Source: Papilionanthe hookeriana x Papilionanthe teres (lineage: Eukaryota > Streptophyta > Magnoliopsida > Asparagales > Orchidaceae). Taken from it: a stretch of 64,000 bases of DNA. The stretch covers positions 114,181,943 through 114,245,942 of the forward strand of contig CM040429.1 in assembly GCA_022702705.1 (NCBI GenBank), read 5' to 3'. The stretch's first letter is position 1, and each line of letters begins with the position of its first letter. Shown here one piece after another: positions 24,398 through 36,850 of the stretch. The notes under the pieces were generated by a model. The model saw only the letters and a program-made list of their open reading frames with translations. It was not told the DNA's origin and searched no databases. The translations under genes and the position numbers were made by a program.

Positions 24398-25680
24398 ATG
24401 CGTGGTTCTAGATCTGAAGGATTATTTCCTTTTGATTCTGAATTAGAAAGAATAGTTAAAAGAATTAGAAAGGGAAAACAAATTAAAAAATATCAGGAAA
24501 TGGCTAACATACATAACAATAATCAAAATCCAATGGAAATCAATGAACAAAATGTTTATAAATCATTAAGGGATTATGAAAACCCTACAGCTGATGAACT
24601 TCATATTAATATTCAAATGCCAGCTGTATATGCTAATTCTTTTGAGCTTAAACCTTCTATTATTCAAATGGTTCAAAATAATCAATTTGGAGGAACACAT
24701 AATGAGGATCCAAATTTACACCTTACTAGTTTCTTAGAACTTTGTGCTACCTTTAAATATAATAATGTTTCTAATGATGCTATTGGGCTTAGACTCTTTC
24801 CTTTTTTCTTAAAAGATAAAGAAAAGAAGTGGCTTAATTCATTAGCAACTTGTTCTATTAAAACCTGGGCAGATATGGCACAAAAATTCCTTAGTAAATA
24901 TTTTCCTCATTCTAAAACTGCTAAATTAAGAAAGATATAACTTCATTTACGTAATTTGATGGAGAAACAATTTATTAAGCTTAAGAAAGATTTAAAGAAC
25001 TATTAAGAAAATGTCCTCACAAGTGGCTGCGATATCTAAGAAGTTAGATAATTTTTCTATTAATATATCGCTTGTAAGTAATGATAATTCTACAAATACT
25101 GATGATTCTCGAACAATGGAAACTTTGCAACCTATTGCTAGTAAAACTAATAATCCTTATTCTAATTATTATAATCCAGGTTAGAAAAATCATCCTAATT
25201 TTAATTGGAATAATGGGCATCAACAATGGAGTAATAATCAAGTTAATCCAAATTGGAACAATCAAGGAAATTCAAACTTTAGACCAACTAACCCTCCTTG
25301 TTTTAATAATCAGCAGAAAAAGTTATCTGTTGAAGAATTAATCTTGCAACTAAGAAATTAGCTACAAAGTCAAAACACTGCTATTCATAATATTGAGATT
25401 CAGATGAGTAATATTGCTAATTTTATTAATTACAGACCTCAAGGAACACTACCTAGCAGTGTCAAAATTAATCCTAAAGAAACTGGGAAAGAACATGAAC
25501 AAGCAAAAGCTGTATAACTTAGAAGTGGAAAGGAATTAAAAGAGAAAATTTGGAATTAAATTGAAAAAGACAGACAGGTAGAAGAGATTGAAAAACCAAA
25601 AGATACTCTTTCTCCAAGTGAAGATCAGACTGTAATTCCTATTGAAGTGGAAGTTGAAAGACCACCACCACATTTTCCTT
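24398..25680 (+). pseudogene. gag: gag of Athila element B, with internal deletion
   Basis: ATG at 24398; 180 codons open to 24940. The start (MRGSRSEGLFPFDSELER) and the segment NNQFGGTHNEDPNLHL are the usual Athila gag N-terminus and capsid region. At 25010-25020 a deletion of 235 bp relative to the second copy (63461-63695) removes the RFKELLRKCPHH to ASQVAA part and shifts the frame; both edges share CCTCA. Downstream there is an Asn/Trp-rich tail (about 25140-25320) and a charged region to 25680 with several stops. Confidence 0.85.
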
Positions 25681-25699
25681 AAAAACTAAAACAGCAGAA

Positions 25700-26330
25700 G
25701 CTTGACCATCAATTTTCTAAGTTCATTGAGATTTTTAAGAAACTTACCATCAGCATTCCTTTTGCTGAAGTTTTCGAACAAATGCCAAGCTATGCAAAAT
25801 TTATGAAGGATATTTTAAGCAAGAAAATGAAATTTGAAGCTTTTGAAACTGTTGCATTAATTTAGAAGAAATGACCTAAAAAATTTAAAGATCCTGGAAG
25901 TTTCACTATACCATGTGCTATTGGAGAAAAATTTTGTGGAAAATCCTTATGTGATTTAGGAGCAAGTATTAATCTCATGCCATTTTCTATCTTTCGAAGG
26001 TTAGATTTAGGAGAGATTTCTCACACCACTGTAACCCTTCAGTTAGCTGATCGATCTATCACTTATTCTAAAGAAGTTATAGAGGATGTTCTTGTTAAGG
26101 TAGATAAATTTATCTTTCCTGTGGATTTCATTGTACTAGATATGGAAGAAGATAAAGAAATACCTATTATTTTAGGGAGACCTTTTCTAGCTACCGGACA
26201 TGTTATGATTGACGTGTAAAAAGGAGAATTAATGATGAGAGTTAATGATCAAGAGATAACATTTAATCTTCTGAAATCAATGAGGTATCCTGATAAAGAA
26301 AAATGCTATCAGATGGATATTTTTGATTAA
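25700..26330 (+). pseudogene. pro: Aspartic protease of Athila element B
   Basis: The retropepsin block is readable in one frame: CDLGASINLMP with the catalytic Asp at 25953-25955, then FIVLDMEEDKEIPIILGRPF near 26125-26185, the conserved flap-to-end region. DLGAS is normal for Athila proteases. In-frame stops at 25863, 25875 and 26217 interrupt it. It would process the gag-pol precursor. Confidence 0.85.
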
Positions 26331-26519
26331 ATAATTGAAAAGCATTAACAAGAAAAATGTAAGGTCATTTCTGAAGATAAAGATGATGCATCTGTAATAT
26401 ATAATGAGTTGTTAACTGAAGAAATTAAAGAATTAAATGAAGAAAATTTATCTTAAGAAACTCATTATGATCATGAAAACTGGTAAATTTTAGACACAAC
26501 TAAAAATGATATACTTTTA

Positions 26520-26794
26520 CCCTCTATTGAAAAAGCCCCTGAACTTGAATTAAAAATGTTACCTGCACATTTAAGGTATACATTTCTTGAAAATTCATTA
26601 ACTTCACCTGTGATTATATCTTCAGAATTAAGTAAAGATCAAGAAGAAAAATTAATAGGAGTTCTGAAGAACTATAAGAAAGCTTTTGGTTGGACAGTTG
26701 CAGATATAAAAAGAATAAGCCCTTCAATCTGTATGCATAGGATTTTAATGGAAGAAAATTGTAAACCCACTATTGAACCCCAAAGAAAATTTTA
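26520..26794 (+). pseudogene. pol: RT N-terminal remnant of Athila element B; catalytic core deleted
   Basis: Reads KMLPAHLRYTFLE, then ILMEENCKPTIEPQRKF, the segment just before the RT fingers in Athila. The next recognisable residues (VDQAKVNIIAELQPPT from 26795) belong to the connection region that normally follows the palm. The whole fingers-palm core with YxDD is missing, roughly 600 bp by comparison with the family from memory. The join is at about 26790-26795. Confidence 0.85.
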
Positions 26795-27440
26795 GTTGAT
26801 CAAGCAAAAGTGAATATTATTGCCGAACTTCAACCACCTACTACCGTTACTAATTTGAGAAGTTTTTTGGGTCATGCTGGATTTTATAGGAGATATATAA
26901 AGGATTTTTCTAAAACTAAACTGCTTTGTCATTTATTGGAAAAAGAAGCTAAATTTGAATGTAATGAAGATTGTGTGAATGCGTTCAATATTTAAAAAGA
27001 AAAATTAATCACTGCACCAGATATTGTTGCACCTGATTGGAGTAAACCTTTTGAATTAATGTGTGTTGCAAGTGATTATGCAATTGGAGCTTTATTGGAA
27101 CAAAAATATCAGAAAATTTTCAAAGTTATATATTATGCTAGCAAAACTCTTAATGAAACTCAAATAAATTACATTACTACTGAAAAAAGAGCTTTTAGCA
27201 ATAGTATATCTTCTTGGAACGAAATGTATCGTACATACTGATTTTTCTGTTATTAAGTATTTAATGTATAAAAAGTATGCTAAACCTAGATTGATCAGAT
27301 GGGTTTTACTTTTACAAGAATTTGATTTTGAAATTGTGAACAGAAAAGGACCTGACAACCAAATTGCTGATCATATATGAAGAATCAAAAATAATAGTGA
27401 GAAGAATTATGAAAAAATATAAATGAGAAATTCCCTGATG
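26795..27440 (+). pseudogene. pol: RT connection and RNase H of Athila element B, degenerate
   Basis: LRSFLGHAGFYRRYIKDFSK (26855-26914) is the gypsy connection signature. RNase H follows: PFELMCVASDYAIGALL (about 27050-27100), YYASKTLNETQ (about 27133), ending near 27360 with QIADHI. Stops at 26993 and 27239 and frameshifts around 27210 break it. There is no second aRNH domain, in contrast to the Tat elements, as expected for Athila. Confidence 0.8.
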
Positions 27441-28689
27441 AACAGTTATATGTTATTCAAGGATTACAAATGCCTTGGTATGCAAATATAGTTAACTATT
27501 TGTTTAGCAATATTTTACCATATGGATTGAATAACAAATATATTAAGAAATTTAAGAATGACTGTAAATCATATATTTGGGAAGATCCTCATTTATTTAA
27601 AATAGGAAGAGATTTTGTGATTCGAAGATGTGTACCTTATGAAGAAACTTTTGTAATTATTCAAAAATATCACGACTCTGAATTTGGAGGACACTTTGGA
27701 GTGGATAAAACTGCATTTAAAATTTTAAATTCTGGATTTTATTGGCCTACATTATTTAAAGATGTTGGATATTATGTGAAAAATTGTGATCGATGTCAAA
27801 GAATGGGAAATATATACAGAAAAGATGAAATGCCTCAAAACTATATATTAGAAATTGAAATTTTTTATTTATGGGGTTTAGACTTTATGGGACCTTTCGA
27901 ACCATCATCTGGAAAGATGTATATTTTATTAGCAGTTGATTATGTTTCAAAGTAGATCGAAGCTGTAGCTTTATCTAATTGTGATTCCAAAAGTGTTTCG
28001 AAATTTTAAAAGAAGATGATTTTTACAAGATTTGGAATGCCAAGGGTAATTAGCACAGATGGGGGAAGTCATTTCAGAAATATAAGAATTCAATCATTAC
28101 TGGAAAAATTCAAAATTAAACATAGAATTGCAACTGCTTATCACCCTCAAATAAGTGGAATGGCTGAAGTATCAAACAGAGAAATTAAAAGAATAATGGA
28201 AATGACTGTTAATCCTAAAAGAACTGACTGGGTAGATAGACTTGATTCTGCATTATGTGCTTATAGAATAAATTATAAGACACCTATCGGAATGTCACCT
28301 TATCGGTTAGTTTATGGTAAACACTGTCACTTACTTGTTGAAGTGAAACATAAAGCTTACTGAGCAATAAAGGAGTTCAATTACGATTTGAATGCTGCAG
28401 AAGAGAAACGATTATTACAATTGAATGAAATAGAAGAGACAAGAAAAGAGTTCTATGAAAACGCTAAGATTTATAAGAAAGAATGAAGAAATTGCATGAC
28501 AAAAAGATTTCAAGAAAAATATTTGAGACTGAACAAGTAATTTTATTATTTAATGCTCGTTTAAAACTTTTTCTTGGAAAATTAAGATCTAATTGGATGG
28601 GACAATTTATAATTGAGAAAGTATACCATTATGGAGCTCTGGATATTAATGATCCCAAACTAGAAAAGTATTTAATGTTACCGGATTAA
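27441..28689 (+). pseudogene. pol: Integrase of Athila element B, catalytic triad retained
   Basis: Zinc-binding residues His 27671, His 27692, Cys 27785 and Cys 27794 (codon starts) are all present. The catalytic triad is Asp 27881 (GLDFMGPF), Asp 28058 (STDGGSHF) and Glu 28166 (GMAEVSNREIK), the last two 36 codons apart as in the D-D-35-E core. The C-terminal part at 28483-28689 (LRSNWMGQFIIEKV, then HYGALDI) matches the Athila end domain. Single stops or shifts at 27953, 28007 and 28361-28482 prevent a full product. Confidence 0.85.
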
Positions 28690-28951
28690 GACTGAAGCCT
28701 TGTATTGGAGAAATGAAACCAAATTACAAAGAGGCTTATGAACTAAGTCTATGCGATTAATTCAACTGATTAGGTCGGGCTGACGATGTTAAACCAAGCG
28801 CTTTGTGGGAGGCAACCCATTTATTATCAGTATGATTTTTTGTGATTTGAATTTATCTTAATCGTTGTTTGTATGTGGATCACACACTTTTATTAGACCT
28901 ATTTTTAAGACCGAAACTTTATAAAATTTGACGATAGGTGAATCAGAGTCG
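28690..28951 (+). other. Post-pol untranslated segment of element B
   Basis: Non-coding; contains GACGATGTTAAACCAAGCGC and GTGGGAGGCAACCCA (about 28773-28820), a segment I recall as conserved after pol in Athila elements. It ends with AGTCG, the target site of element C. Its continuation is at 56692. Confidence 0.7.
28947..28951. other. Left target-site duplication of element C (AGTCG)
   Basis: AGTCG precedes LTR terminus TGTTGACC at 28952 and recurs at 56692-56696 directly after the right terminus GCCGACA. A 5-bp direct repeat is what a Ty3/gypsy integrase makes. Confidence 0.9.
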
Positions 28952-31314
28952 TGTTGACCTTATTTTTGATGAGGTCTTTTGCTTCTCTCTTTAGTACTTA
29001 GGATCTAGCCTTAGGCTTTTCCTTTGACTAATCTTAGAGGACTAAAAATGGAACCCACCACTTAGAAATTTAAACACTTCTTAACTCCCTGCAAACCCCA
29101 CAAGCTTGATTGTAGACCCCTAATCACCTAGAGGGTTGAAATCAAATGTGGAGGTTTAAAGGATGAGTTCCCTATAGGACTTTTTAGCCTTAGGAATACC
29201 CTGGGTGGCCTGGTCTTGTGAGAGTTGACTTGCACATACACTACACTCTCACACACATTCCAAGACCTAAAACCACACTCTCACCCAACTTGACTTCCTG
29301 ACTCATGTAGGTAATTCATATGGATGGTCCTTAACCCCTAAGCCTCTAGCTAAAAGGGTTAGGAACAACATAGTGAATGCCTCAAATGAGTCCTCTCATG
29401 GATTATATGGGCTTAATATGGCTTCATGGCTCAACCAAAATGATTCCATTTCACCCACTTTTGATCAATCTTCTTTTTTTCAAAATTTCAATTTTTGACC
29501 CCCGGGGCCCCGGACCCACCAAACCTACCAAATGTCCTTGAAATGACCCAAAATTTGCAAAATTTCCTAAATTACCCAAGGTCCCTCAAAATCAATCCTA
29601 AACACTTCCCACCATTCAAATTGACCATATTTGGCCAAAAATACCAAAATTTACAAAAATACCCCTAAGCCCCCCAAAATTACCTAAATACCCTTTTACC
29701 CCAAAAATCCAAAAATTCAGAAAATTCTCAAAAAATTCCAAGAAATCTCAAATATTCCCAATTTCATTTTCTTCAACTACACCATAGGCCAATTTTTCCA
29801 ATTTACCCCACTTTTATCAAAACCCCCAATTTGACCCATTTTTAACCCAAGTGAACCTAATGTCAAACCAAACCACCCCAATTGACCTCAATTCTGATCC
29901 AATTCAATTCTAAACTTTAATTCAATATCCTCAACATCAATTTAGACCAAATCCAAGTCCAATTTGATTGAAATTTGGGCCCAATTTCAATTTGAGGCCT
30001 AAGGCCCAATTTTGGCCCTTGAACTAAACCTAGCTCAAACCAACCCAATTCAACTCCAATTGGCCCCACATGTTTTCTAAGGCCTTCCTAACAACCCCAT
30101 AAACAAAACACTAACTTGATTTGCCCAAAATTTGAACCTAAACTCCACCTAAACCTAACCCAAACCCAAAATCCCTTAAATTGACTTAAGCCCAAACCTA
30201 ACCCAAATGAGCCTAAATCCCAAAATCAAAGCCCAACCAAAGTTGAAAACTCTTTCTGACACTCCCATAAACATTTCTCAACATTAATTTTACATCAAAT
30301 CCAACTTTAGCCCAACCTTAAACCAAGTTGGCCGAATTTGAACCACTTTAGCCCCTTTACTAAAAGACCCACGTTAAACCCAATTCCATTCAAAATCACT
30401 TCAAAGTTGTTCCAAATCACTCATGACACATCCCTAAACTAAAACCAACATTTATTTGTCATAGTCCTTCACAAAACTTTTATCTAAAAGGCCATTTTAA
30501 AAGCTAAAAGCCCACTTCCATAAAGCCTTTAAAAGCCTATTTTCACTAAAATTCAAAAAGCCCAAAATCCATTCCAAAGCCAACATGAGATTTCCTCTCA
30601 TCATCCCCTTGATTTAAATCATTCGTTAAGTTTCAAACTCATCATCAAATTATCCTAAATTAGGCCTCATGCCAATTTCCCCTAAATTCATCAAAAATCC
30701 CAAAATCCATTTCCATGTAAATGAGCTAAGCCAACCCTAAGCCAAATGGAGTCCTTGGAGCCATGCACAAGCCACATGAAAGCCATGACAGCTTTAACTT
30801 ATCACCACTCCCTAAATGGAAAATGGAGGAAAGCCTTTAATGATTCCCTTAGGAGTGATTAAACACTCCCATGTATCGCCTAATCTTGCTTAAGCCTAAT
30901 TGTACTTGGATTGTGACTTGACCCCACTAATCAAGCTGACCCAAGTGACTTTCTCTTCAGCCCAAACAAGCCTTGGGGAGGTACAACTAGCCTAAACAAT
31001 GAGTTGACCAAACAAGGCCCAAAATGAGCTTCCCCTTATACCATTTAAATAAAACCCTTTACACATGTCAAACCCCAATTGATTGCACCAACTTCCAACC
31101 CTAACCCCACTGAGTCAGATGGTGACCCATACCTTGCCGGCCAGCCACCACAGCCGCCAGAAAACACCAGGCCGAGAGCCTTATTTGGCTTCAAAAAATT
31201 CAAACCCACAGGCTGAGCTGTCCCAACCTAAATGGACACCATGGCTGTTCTTCTCCTCCCCTGAGCAGGCTGATCCCAGCCTCCATTGCCCCTGGGAAGC
31301 CCTCCAGCCACCTC

Positions 31315-31322
31315 TATTTTAA
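31315..31322 (+). promoter_or_regulatory. Putative TATA box in the 5' LTR of C
   Basis: TATTTTAA in the context CCACCTCTATTTTAACACC. The right LTR has TATTTAAA here (51599-51606) and element A has CATATAAG (18063-18070). It sits at the start of the GC-richer zone. Inference from motif and alignment. Confidence 0.45.
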
Positions 31323-31740
31323 CACCACCACCTCTCGGCCAAAGGAGGTGTTGAACAAAACCTTACCAAAACGCTGCCAAAATCACTCCAGATCCCTCTC
31401 CAGACATAGAGAACTTGATTCCCACTGAAATCCAGCCCTAAAACCCTCTCTGTGAGCTCAATTTCTGATTTGAAAATCCACCCAAAAAAACAGGACACGT
31501 CACCACAGTGAGCCAATCTTCAAATTGATTGACCGTACACCTTCACCAGAACAAGAGGAGAAGTTGCCCAGCAAAAGCCCCTCACCAGGCCAGCCATTCC
31601 TTCCAACCTCCAAGCTTTCTGATCAACCTTGGTCACTTTCATACTTAGACAATTCCCAAGAGCCAGAGACTTCATCTGGAGCTTGCCTGGACGCAATCGA
31701 AGGTGACACAACCCTCAGATCAAAGCTTCACTTCTCTGAG

Positions 31741-31750
31741 CAAAGGTATG
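31741..31750 (+). promoter_or_regulatory. Putative 5' splice donor in the 5' LTR of C
   Basis: CAAAG|GTATG, GT at 31746-31747, identical at 52012-52021 in the right LTR and conserved in A (18485-18494). It lies about 420 nt after the TATA-like box. It could join to acceptors before ORF1 (36847) and before the AlkB-like ORF (45198). Confidence 0.5.
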
Positions 31751-34700
31751 AACTCATTCTTCCTCCCGAGCTTCCAGCAATTCTCCATTTTGTTTGGGTT
31801 AATTTCATAGCTTATAAACCATATGGATGTGTTTGTCTCTTCAAGACGAATCGATAGAGTATAAGAACTCGAAAATCCATTGAGAATCGAGAGAGATATT
31901 AGGGTTTGAGTGTGGAAGGTCACGGGTGCACACCAGTTGTAGACGATGACCAGGAGTCGTTGGATCGCGCGTGTATCGAGCGGACGATCGAGATCAAGCC
32001 GGACAGCACAATGGTACGTGAACTGCGGGCCCCTGGAGAGCTGAGTCAGATGGCAGCGCCGAATCACAGCGCGACGCGTGGGCTTTCGGAGCTGTCGAGG
32101 TTGACGCGGCGTCGCATGGATAAGTAGAAAATTAGGGTATTTTTGAATTATTTAAATGCCCTGAACTTCAAAAATTCATATCTTTGCATAGAAAAATCAC
32201 AAAAATAAAATAAAAATACACTCTTGCTCAATGAACAGAAAAGAATAATGTGGAAAAGAAATTAAGTTAATTGGATGAGTATTTTATTTTTAATAATTTA
32301 TTTACTGTTTTGAATGTTTTGATTCTCCATTTGAATAGATAATTCACCATGGCATGAGACCATAGGGCTTTTGAAGCCTCTGATCTTGGGAACATTCCCT
32401 AAATTTTTCGAGGTCAAAGGCCATCTCTGTGAAAAGTTATTGATTTTTCAAGTTCATGTCACTGTTTTAGGTATTTTAATTCCAATAATTAGCATGCTGT
32501 AAAATAAATTTTAAGAAATTTTGGTGATATTTCTTAGGACCAGGGGACCCTATGAAAAATATATTTTGAGTTAATTCATTCATAATAACCTTAATTGGCC
32601 TAAACCCCTAAAATTGAATTTGAATTAATTAGGGTTAACCACACATCAAATTGACTTGAAAATAATTCTCCATTGTTCTTTAGGGTCAGAGGAACCTTAC
32701 ATAAAATTTTGAAATCAATTGGACTTGATTAACCCCACCAAATGGGTTGATTAGACTTCATAAGCAAAATGGAACTTTAAAAATTCATAACTCCAAAAAT
32801 AATTTTCAAAAAATTCACAAAAATGGTTTTGGAGCTTCTTCGATATCAGGGGAGTTTAGGAAAATTAAAATTGGAATTTTCTAGAAAAGTTAATTTTTCA
32901 CAATATTTTAATATTTTAATAATTAAAAAATAATTAAAATCGTAAAAATATTAAAAATCATAAAAATGTCACATATTGACTCCTAATCATTTAAGAATAA
33001 ACCAAATATTTTTCCTAAGTCCCTAGGATAAGATATTGAATTTTAGAGGCTTAATGTAATTTTTAATATTAAAAAATGAATTTTCAACCTTTTTCACTAA
33101 AATAATTCTAATAAATCAAAGAAAAATCAGAAAATTATAAAATTTGATTCTCTGGACTCCTTGAAGTCAGAGAAATTTAAGAAAAATAAAAAATCTATTT
33201 TTCAACTTCTATTTTATTTTAAAATTAATTAATACTCTTAAAATCTAAATAATTATAATAAATAAAATATAACTCATAAAATCACAAAAATTGGTCCAAG
33301 TGGTCCTCTGGTCATTAGAAACATCCCATAATTTTCTTAAGAACAGAAACCTTTCCTTGTTCATGTTGTTGAGTTTTCTTTGAAAACCCTTATTTTCTAC
33401 TAAAAATAATTATATAAATAAATTAAATTCAGAAAAATGACATTTTCTCCTCTAATGTCTTAATTGACATGTGAGTGAGGTGACATAAAAATTGCAAATT
33501 CATTTCAGCTCGATTTAGTGAGTTATGAAATAAATAAGCTTAAAAGGGCATAAAGGTAATTAAAAATTTTAACCCTTAATTAAAACTTTAGGTTTAATCA
33601 AAATGGGGGGTAAAATATTTGATTTTAACTTTCTCTTGGATGATTGAAACTTAGGGAGATTAAGGGGTAGAAACCCATTAAACACTTTGAAAATATCAAA
33701 ATGAAACATTAATTAATTAAATAATTTAACTTTTGAAAAGAATAAATTTAAAATTTGGATTATTATAAATAGGGATATTACTAAGAGGATATTTATTCTT
33801 TAATTTAAAAATCCCTAAATAAGTCACTTTAATAATATTTAGTTCTTAATTAAAAATTAAAATAATAATCCAAAATAATAATTAAAACTAAAATTAATAT
33901 AAATTAAATTTAAATTAAATTAAAATTAAAGTTAAACTAAAATTAAAATTAAATTAAAATTAAATAGAATTAAATTAAATTAAATTTAAATTAAATTAAA
34001 AACAAATTAAATTAAATTAAATTAAAATCATTTAACAACAAACCTAAATAAAAATCATTAAGAATTAAATCAAAACATATCAATAATTTCAACACCTCTT
34101 TCTATCTAAGTAAATTTAAAACATGAACATCAACTTGAAATACCAAGATAATTGAAAATGTAAAGATTTAAATTAAATCTAAAATAATTGGAACACTATT
34201 CCAAACATAAAATTATTAATTAAAATCTCATAATTAAATTAAAATACTTTAAAACATTAACTCAAACTTTAAATTAAGAATGATTAAAATTCTCGACAAA
34301 CCAACTTGCCCTTAAAGGCTTTAATTATTATAACTCTTAAATAGAGTATTAAATGAAATGTCACTTCGTTCATCTGGTAATCAAATACCCAAGTTCACTG
34401 AGCAAGAGACAAAGTTTAACTAAACTCCTGAACGATTAATTCATATGTGTAACTAAATTTACTTGGACTTAAAATAATCCCAGAAGTATTGAAAAGATGT
34501 TTAGGACTCGTCCTAAACACTTCCTCAATATGATGGGATGTTTTAGAAGAACAATTGAATCTAATTGTTCTTTGATGAAGAAAATCATCCATAAACCAAA
34601 CCAACAACCTAGACGTCATAGGAGATGACTAGTTATATGATTAGGATTCTGGTAGATAACCAAAACCCTTTCCCTTAGCTTTACCTAGGTATTTCTTGCA

Positions 34701-36316
34701 AAAATATGTTTAAATGCTCTAACATATGTTTTAAGTGCAGCTTGGGATGACGGGAAGACCCTCCAGGTATGCTATTATTTTTTTGTAATTTACTTTATTG
34801 TAATTTACTCACATGCACTGTACTTTACTTTTCTTGCATGATAAATAAGACTATTGCATGAAAACCAAAACCTTTAGGATAGTCTCTGAATTGAAACCAA
34901 AACTAAATTAAAAGTAATTGCAAGATAAAATTCACCGCCACAACATTCAAAAATATAAAACAACTCAAAATTTAATCACAAACAGAACAACAAAACTACA
35001 ATTGCAACTAAATTAAAACGTCTCGTTGAATGATCGGGAATACCTCGGATGATGTAACCCACGTGTTGCTAAGGGGATTTCCTACGGTCTAAATGAAAGT
35101 GTGAAACTCATTCAGTTGACTTTAGCAAATTCATCTGGACTAAGTGAATTCAATGAAAATAATGGTGCCGGGATTACGGAACCGTGGGATGTTAATCGGT
35201 TCTGTTTAAACAACTTTAAGATTTGTTTTAATTAAAATATTAAAAAACACTTGGATTTTAAGATTTTCTCTAAACCAAAACACTTCTCTCATCTCCTGAT
35301 TTATGACTTCTAAAACAAAACCTCTGCAACAACAAGGAGCTTAGAGCATAGTGGGCAGCACGGCCATCGTCGTCAGCAAAACTCAGGTCTACTTCAGCAA
35401 AACCTATCTTAGAATTAAATAACCAAGCCACAGGATTTCGAGGTAGTTTTCCTAGTGCAGTATAAATCCTCAACTCTTCGTTAGGCATTTGCATGATCAT
35501 GCCATGTAAATTAAGCCCTAACCGGTCTTAGGACTCCGAGGTAATCGTTCGGTACGACATAAACCCTCATATCTTCCAGGTTATTTGTATGATCATGTCA
35601 TACAAATATAAGTCCTAATTAATTAAAATTGGCAGGTTTGCAATATTAAATAAATTTCTAAATTGAAGCCAAACAATAGGATAGTTTGGGAATTTGCCAA
35701 GATTCTTCTTGGATCCTCAGCTTCTCCTACTTTTTTCCTTTGGACTCCTGAAAATAACTGTTCCAAATTTGATCCATTCCCTATTGCAATCTTCAAAATT
35801 CAATCCTTTGAAAACCTTAAACTTTGAAATTCTTGAGAGCAAAACCACTAATCATTATCGAGAGTTTTCTTAAATGATTCCCGTCATTTAAGATGTAATT
35901 AACTATAGGGGCTTGCCCTTATATGGAACTTTAAGAACCCAGGCAATATAAAGCCTGCTTAATTCATTTATATTAAGCAGGGGAACTTGTCGGCTTATAA
36001 AATTGGTTCGCAGACCAAACGAATGTCACAAATCTTCTATTTTATTTAATCGAACCCCATCGTCAAGCAGTGTGTCTATTCTTCGGGATAGATACACGGT
36101 TTGTGATGCGGTGCTCGTTTATATAAACTATTTGGAATGTGAGATCGGTTTGATTTTTCATATCTTAAAATTTTTGAACTTAAAATTATTTTCAAAAGAA
36201 TCAAATACTACTTTTCAAATTATTTATTTAAATTAAATTAAAAATTCACCGATAATTTTTGTAGGCGACCCGCTTTTCAAAATACAACACAAACCTAAAA
36301 ATATGCCGACAATTTC

Positions 36317-36335
36317 TGGCGACTCCGCTGGGGAC
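36317..36335 (+). other. Primer binding site of element C
   Basis: TGGCGACTCCGCTGGGGAC starts 5 nt after the LTR end. The TGG start complements a tRNA CCA tail. Ogre/Tat elements are reported, as I recall, to prime with tRNA-Arg. Confidence 0.85.
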
Positions 36336-36850
36336 TAGTTCCTCTCTCCATTTTTTATTAGATGATTTTGCTTTCATAAATCGATAGTGAGTCCATATCC
36401 CTAGTGGACCAAAACTACCATTCTTTCATTGGAGTACCCGTTCATTTCTGTCTTGAACGAGTATTGCCAACTCCTCTCGGATTTAGGAGCCACTGTTTAG
36501 ACACCCCTAAACGGAGAGGTTCCAAGATACTTTTACCTCTTTTCTGAGGTGGGGTGGACCCCCAATTGGTGTTAGTTTAGGAGCGGTCCTTCGAGTCGAG
36601 AAGTCTTGCATAAGACTTTTTCTTCCTTTCCAATTCTAAATCGGGACCTTTACCTTTTCTATAACCTTTTTCCTTCAATCGTTTTGTTTCTAACAAAAGA
36701 ACCTCCTAATAAACAATCTCTTTTTAAAAAAATCACAAATACACTAAGATAAACGAAAATGTGTTCGGACTCTTTCTTTTTTTCGTCCTAAACTTTACGA
36801 AGGAAAGAAGCATAATTCGGAACTGACATTCGGAATCTGCCCTGCAGAAA
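36336..36850 (+). other. 5' leader of element C
   Basis: Non-coding. It holds the conserved hairpin at 36493-36514 (CTGTTTAG / CTAAACGG, loop ACACCC), the polypurine-tract-complementary segment 36555-36572, and the acceptor-like CCCTGCAG ending at 36847, three bases before the ORF1 ATG. Confidence 0.75.

Larger units (their letters stand above)
28952..36311 (+). repeat. 5' LTR of element C (7360 bp)
   Basis: TGTTGACC ... GCCGACA, colinear with 49240-56691. Three compositional zones are visible: a C-rich, AACCCAA-rich left part (29500-30900), a more GC- and CpG-rich promoter/leader part (about 31080-32130), and an AT-rich right part, including a run of AATTA-type low-complexity sequence (about 33840-34030). 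Apparent ORFs in it, for example 31525-31857, begin with TTG and are not supported as genes. Confidence 0.95.

Noticed and set aside
25953..25967. Athila protease DLGAS as an inactivating mutation of DSGAS
   Set aside because: From memory DLGAS is the usual form in Athila-type proteases, so it is not evidence of damage here.
31083..31322. 79-codon open frame in the 5' LTR of C (related frame at 51370-51681)
   Set aside because: It lies before the putative transcription start and changes frame between the LTR copies; no recognisable domain.
31525..31857. 110-codon ORF in the LTR of C (and related ORFs at 51797-52125)
   Set aside because: It starts with TTG, not ATG; the frame is not kept beyond about 20 codons in element A; it overlaps the putative donor site.
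33840..34030. AATTA-type low-complexity run in the C LTR as an origin or matrix-attachment site
   Set aside because: Simple AT repeats like this are common in AT-rich plant LTRs; nothing beyond composition supports a function.
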